A stretch of DNA of 64,000 nt, taken from SVTX01 sp045632305. GTDB taxonomy: Bacteria > Bacillota > Clostridia > Oscillospirales > CAG-272. Below are positions 61,280 through 64,000 of the stretch, piece by piece. The translations under genes and the position numbers were made by a program. The notes under the pieces were generated by a model. The model had not been told where the DNA came from, did no database searches, and saw nothing but the letters and a program-made list of their open reading frames with translations. Position 1 is the stretch's first letter. Each line of letters begins with the position of its first letter. Where the stretch lies: assembly GCA_045632305.1 (NCBI GenBank), contig JAZQWL010000033.1, positions 1 through 64,000 of the forward strand. Direction: 5' to 3'.

Positions 61280-62824
61280 TTATAAAACTTCGGAAGCAAG
61301 CTTTTCCACTTCAAGTCCGGCTTTGTATTTTTCGATAAACACAGCAAAGGATCTTAATTCCTCGTCACTTGCAGATACCGTTGACTTATCAGCAGAAGCA
61401 AAAATGCCATCAAGGAATTTCTCAAGGTTATCGCAACCGCTATAAGCAAACAGAGCAAGCACCGCAATACCCCAAGCGCCGCCCTCACCCGCGTTCTTCA
61501 TAACCGTTACGGGCGCGCCGATAGCCGCAGACATAGCGGACTGACCGACGAAGGGAGATTTGAAGAAGCCGCCGTGACCGTAAACACTATCGATCTTCAC
61601 GTCCTCGCGTGAAAGCAGCTCGCAACCGAGTGCCAACGAGCCGAGCGCGGAATAAATGTGCATTTTCATAAAATTAGCTAAAGTGAGCTTTCCCGAAGGA
61701 GCTCTCGAAATCAGAGGAATTCCATTCGGGACTCCGACGATCGGTTCACCTGCAAGGAAATTATATCCCATAAGACCGCCAATATCGTCATCCGCTTCAA
61801 TAGATTTCGCATAAAGCAGATCAAAGAGCTTTCCACGATTGATTTCTCCGCCCGCCAGCGTTATTACCTCATCGAAAAGATTTGTCCACGCGGTAATTTC
61901 AGAGGCAAAGTTATTTACGTGCACCATCGCTACGGGAGATCCGTGAGGTGTGGTAACGATGTCGATCTCCTTGTAATAGGTTGAGAGGGGCTTCTCCAAA
62001 ACTACCATAAGAAACGCCGACGTGCCTGCGGAAATATTTGCGCCACGGGGCGTTATGCTGTTGGTCGCAACCATACCCGTTCCCGCGTCGCCCTCGGGAG
62101 GACACATCATGCAGCCCGCCTTAAGCGTTCCCGTAGGATCAAGCCACAAAGCTCCCGTCTCGGTAAGCGCGCCCGCATCCTCGCCCGCAGAAAGAACCGT
62201 TGGGAGAATATTCTCGACGCAGGTATCTATTCCCCTTTCTCTTAATAACGCGTTGAACTTTTCTATCATTTCGTCATCGTACGTCTTGCCGCTTATCGGG
62301 AACATTCCCGAAGCGTCGCCAATACCGAGCACCTTCCTGCCCGTAAGGCGGTAATGAACGTAACCCGCAAGAGTAGTTAAGAACGCTACGTCCTTTACGT
62401 GAGACGCCCCATCCATAACGGACTGATAATACTGCGCGATGCTCCAACGCATAGGGAGATTAAATTTGAAGATTTCCGTAAGCTTATCAGCTGCCGCCTC
62501 GGCATTTGTGTTTCTCCAGGTTCTGAACGGTGCGAGCAATCTGTCATCCTTATCAAACGCAAGGTAGCCGTGCATCATAGCGGAAATTCCGAGCGAGGAA
62601 ACCTCACACAATGGCTCGCCGAATTTTTCTCTGTAATCGTGGGAAAGAGCCGCAAAGCTTGACTGAAGACCGCACTCAACCTCTTCAAGCGAATACGACC
62701 ACAAACCGTCGACAAGTGAATTTTCCCACTCGTATCCACCCTGAGCTAAAACGCGCGCATTTTCGTCTATGAGTACCGCCTTGATTCTCGTCGAGCCAAG
62801 CTCGATGCCTAAAAATTTGTTCAT
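61280..62824 (-). CDS. FGGY-family carbohydrate kinase
   Basis: A 514-residue sugar kinase. IELGSTRIKAVLID is the N-terminal phosphate motif, where Glu replaces the usual Asp of DIGTT, and GISAMMHG, FRTWRNTNA and GIGDASGMFPISG fit the family; the C-terminal FVGQSAMSAAIG is also present. Family members phosphorylate xylulose, ribulose, fuculose, gluconate or glycerol. The sugar is not readable. It has its own promoter and is the first gene of a pair with the nucleotidase, which hints at ribose or nucleoside use but does not prove it. Confidence 0.86.
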   Translation of the reverse strand: MNKFLGIELGSTRIKAVLIDENARVLAQGGYEWENSLVDGLWSYSLEEVECGLQSSFAALSHDYREKFGEPLCEVSSLGISAMMHGYLAFDKDDRLLAPFRTWRNTNAEAAADKLTEIFKFNLPMRWSIAQYYQSVMDGASHVKDVAFLTTLAGYVHYRLTGRKVLGIGDASGMFPISGKTYDDEMIEKFNALLRERGIDTCVENILPTVLSAGEDAGALTETGALWLDPTGTLKAGCMMCPPEGDAGTGMVATNSITPRGANISAGTSAFLMVVLEKPLSTYYKEIDIVTTPHGSPVAMVHVNNFASEITAWTNLFDEVITLAGGEINRGKLFDLLYAKSIEADDDIGGLMGYNFLAGEPIVGVPNGIPLISRAPSGKLTLANFMKMHIYSALGSLALGCELLSREDVKIDSVYGHGGFFKSPFVGQSAMSAAIGAPVTVMKNAGEGGAWGIAVLALFAYSGCDNLEKFLDGIFASADKSTVSASDEELRSFAVFIEKYKAGLEVEKLASEVL

Positions 62825-62854
62825 AAGTTCCCTCCCGAATATTTATCTACGTTC

Positions 62855-62883
62855 ATTTTAACATAAATCAGCCAAGTAGTCAA
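62855..62883 (-). promoter_or_regulatory. promoter of the FGGY kinase-nucleotidase unit
   Basis: Minus-strand TTGACT (62878-62883) and TAAAAT (62855-62860), 17-base spacer. Confidence 0.6.
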
Positions 62884-62913
62884 GTTTTTTATGCAATATG
62901 CATTCAAGCAAAA

Positions 62914-62938
62914 AGAACGAGGCAGTATGCCCCGTTCT
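62914..62938 (-). terminator. terminator of the YD-repeat gene
   Basis: AGAACGAGGCA and TGCCCCGTTCT form an 11-position stem with one mismatch and GTA loop, followed on the minus strand by TTTTTGC. Confidence 0.8.
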
Positions 62939-62950
62939 GTTTTAGTGCGT

Positions 62951-64000
62951 TCAACGCAATCTTGTATAATAATTCAAATCAAATATTTCCATGATTTCCT
63001 CACTTAATTCGAAAGGAATATATACCTTCTTATATTCAACTGTAACAGTTTCAACCTTTCCTTGGGAATCTGTATAAATCCTTTTGATTACGTTTCCGTA
63101 CTCATCGTATTCATATTCATATTCATATCCGCCACCTTTGCCGTCTCTATACGTATACTTTGTTGTGTTGCCGTATCTGTCGTACTTGTACTCGCTAATA
63201 TGACGTTGGGAATAATCCTCACCATAATTCTTAGTATTTACTATCATTATCAAATTCCCGTTAAAATCATACGTATATTCGGTGACGTCCATTTTACCGT
63301 CCTGCTTATAAACCTCTTTTATCAAATTACCTTTACCGTCATAAGCATACTCGTAATCACTTACGATGACATCTCCCTCATTATTCTTATAATGGCTATG
63401 GATCACCTTTCCCTTTGAATCATAAGTGTTCTCCGTAACACTGCTATATCGAGCTCCTATTGTATTAGTATGCTTGATCACATTGCCGTTTTCATCATAA
63501 ACGTAGTAGTCTTTATTATCAGAAGTTTCAGACGATCTGGATTCAAAAACAAGCTGATTGTTACTGTTATAGCCGTATTCATGAACATACGCTTCAGATT
63601 TTCCTTGAAAATGAGTTTCCTTTATCACATTTCCAAAGTCATCATATTCATATTCAAATGAATAATAAACTCTTGATCCGTTGGAATAGGTCTTCTTAAT
63701 TAAGCGGTTGTCATCATCATAAAAAAACTGCTCAATAATGCAATGTCCGCCCTCATAAGTCAATACGTACTTTTCAGGAAGATTCTGCTCGTTATAAAAT
63801 ATTTCGTCCGTATGGCTTATTTTTTCCGGAACGGGTGAATAAAGCTCATCAACCGCAACGCCGTTACTTAATTCGGACTTTTTATCACTGTACGTTACCG
63901 TAACCTTGACGGGTACATAATAAGTAAACTCGTCTTTTTCCTTCATCTTTTCGACTGAATCTCCGTTGAGATCATTTTCCACGTTCTCATCGGGATTTAC
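62951..64000 (-). CDS. YD-repeat (RHS-like) protein, N-terminus beyond the window
   Basis: At least 349 residues; the frame is open to the window edge, and its first 6 residues VNPDEN precede an internal GTG, so the true start is outside. From about residue 80 it consists of 8 to 9 units of 20-25 residues of the form YEYDxxGNVIKxxY (for example FEYEYDDFGNVIKE, DYYVYDENGNVIKH, YAYDGKGNLIKE, YTYDFNGNLIM, YEYDEYGNVIKR), typical of RHS/YD surface or toxin-delivery proteins. No toxin domain is in this part; the C-terminus ends in a short non-repeat FELSEEIMEIFDL. Surface or secreted role is possible. Confidence 0.83.
   Translation of the reverse strand, partial: VNPDENVENDLNGDSVEKMKEKDEFTYYVPVKVTVTYSDKKSELSNGVAVDELYSPVPEKISHTDEIFYNEQNLPEKYVLTYEGGHCIIEQFFYDDDNRLIKKTYSNGSRVYYSFEYEYDDFGNVIKETHFQGKSEAYVHEYGYNSNNQLVFESRSSETSDNKDYYVYDENGNVIKHTNTIGARYSSVTENTYDSKGKVIHSHYKNNEGDVIVSDYEYAYDGKGNLIKEVYKQDGKMDVTEYTYDFNGNLIMIVNTKNYGEDYSQRHISEYKYDRYGNTTKYTYRDGKGGGYEYEYEYDEYGNVIKRIYTDSQGKVETVTVEYKKVYIPFELSEEIMEIFDLNYYTRLR

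Overview
The window looks like a chromosomal segment of an anaerobic, fermentative bacterium of the class Clostridia (Bacillota), probably an uncultured gut lineage. Evidence: L27 carries the Firmicutes-type N-terminal extension ending in LQFFA with the Prp protease gene beside it; ADP-glucose pyrophosphorylase is a GlgC/GlgD pair; LigA, RicT-like, L21-leader and S6-leader features are of Firmicutes type; sigma-A-like promoters (TTGACA-17-TATAAT) are unusually easy to read; pyruvate formate-lyase and a small 2[4Fe-4S] ferredoxin point to fermentation. No phage, transposon or CRISPR array was seen. Assignment below class level is not possible from sequence inspection alone.

Layout. 1-6900: ribosomal and housekeeping genes (rpsF-ssb-rpsR; iron alcohol dehydrogenase; cell-wall amidase; pseudouridine synthase; rplU-prp-rpmA) and a ROK-like regulator. 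6900-20400: a minus-strand glycogen operon, glgB-glgC-glgD-glgA-glgP-GH13 enzyme-degenerate FolC homologue-pgi, driven by one near-perfect promoter at 20355-20383, followed by a small P-loop protein with its own promoter. 20500-31500: DNA and tRNA housekeeping (holB, RicT-like, ferredoxin, tRNA methyltransferase, TtcA-like, tRNA-Lys, ligA, rsmI) with a choloylglycine-hydrolase family enzyme, a flavodoxin, an amidase and a DUF3737-like protein; the tRNA-Lys 3' end is repeated twice downstream in a tandem hairpin repeat. 31600-43200: a large secreted surface nuclease, a GH78-like enzyme, pflB-pflA, and an SGNH hydrolase-GH3 pair. 43300-59300: mscL and a starch/maltodextrin locus, namely starch-binding-like lipoprotein, MalE-, MalF-, MalG-like transporter genes, amylase lipoprotein, a long MsmX-type ATPase, malQ, and a divergent LacI regulator-pullulanase pair. 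59300-64000: a 5'-nucleotidase-like surface protein with an FGGY kinase, and a YD-repeat protein cut by the window edge.

How it fits together (inference from families). Pullulanase and amylase lipoproteins debranch and cut starch or glycogen outside the cell. The lipoprotein with repeated carbohydrate-binding-like modules and the MalE-like protein capture oligosaccharides, the permeases and ATPase import them, and MalQ, GlgP and Pgi feed them to glycolysis. GlgC/D, GlgA and GlgB store surplus as glycogen, which GlgP and the GH13 enzyme remobilise. PflB/PflA, alcohol dehydrogenase and ferredoxin are consistent with mixed-acid or ethanol fermentation. A 14-bp palindrome, TCGAAA-NN-TTTCGA, occurs just downstream of the malQ promoter and again upstream of the starch transporter operon, and is the best candidate for the LacI-type operator.

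Points of most interest: the FolC-like protein that has lost its P-loop inside the glycogen operon, the tandem tRNA-Lys 3'-end repeats, the shared starch operator, the MsmX-type ATPase with about 250 extra residues, and a chimeric nuclease with a Gly-Cys/TM/basic C-terminal tail but no LPXTG.
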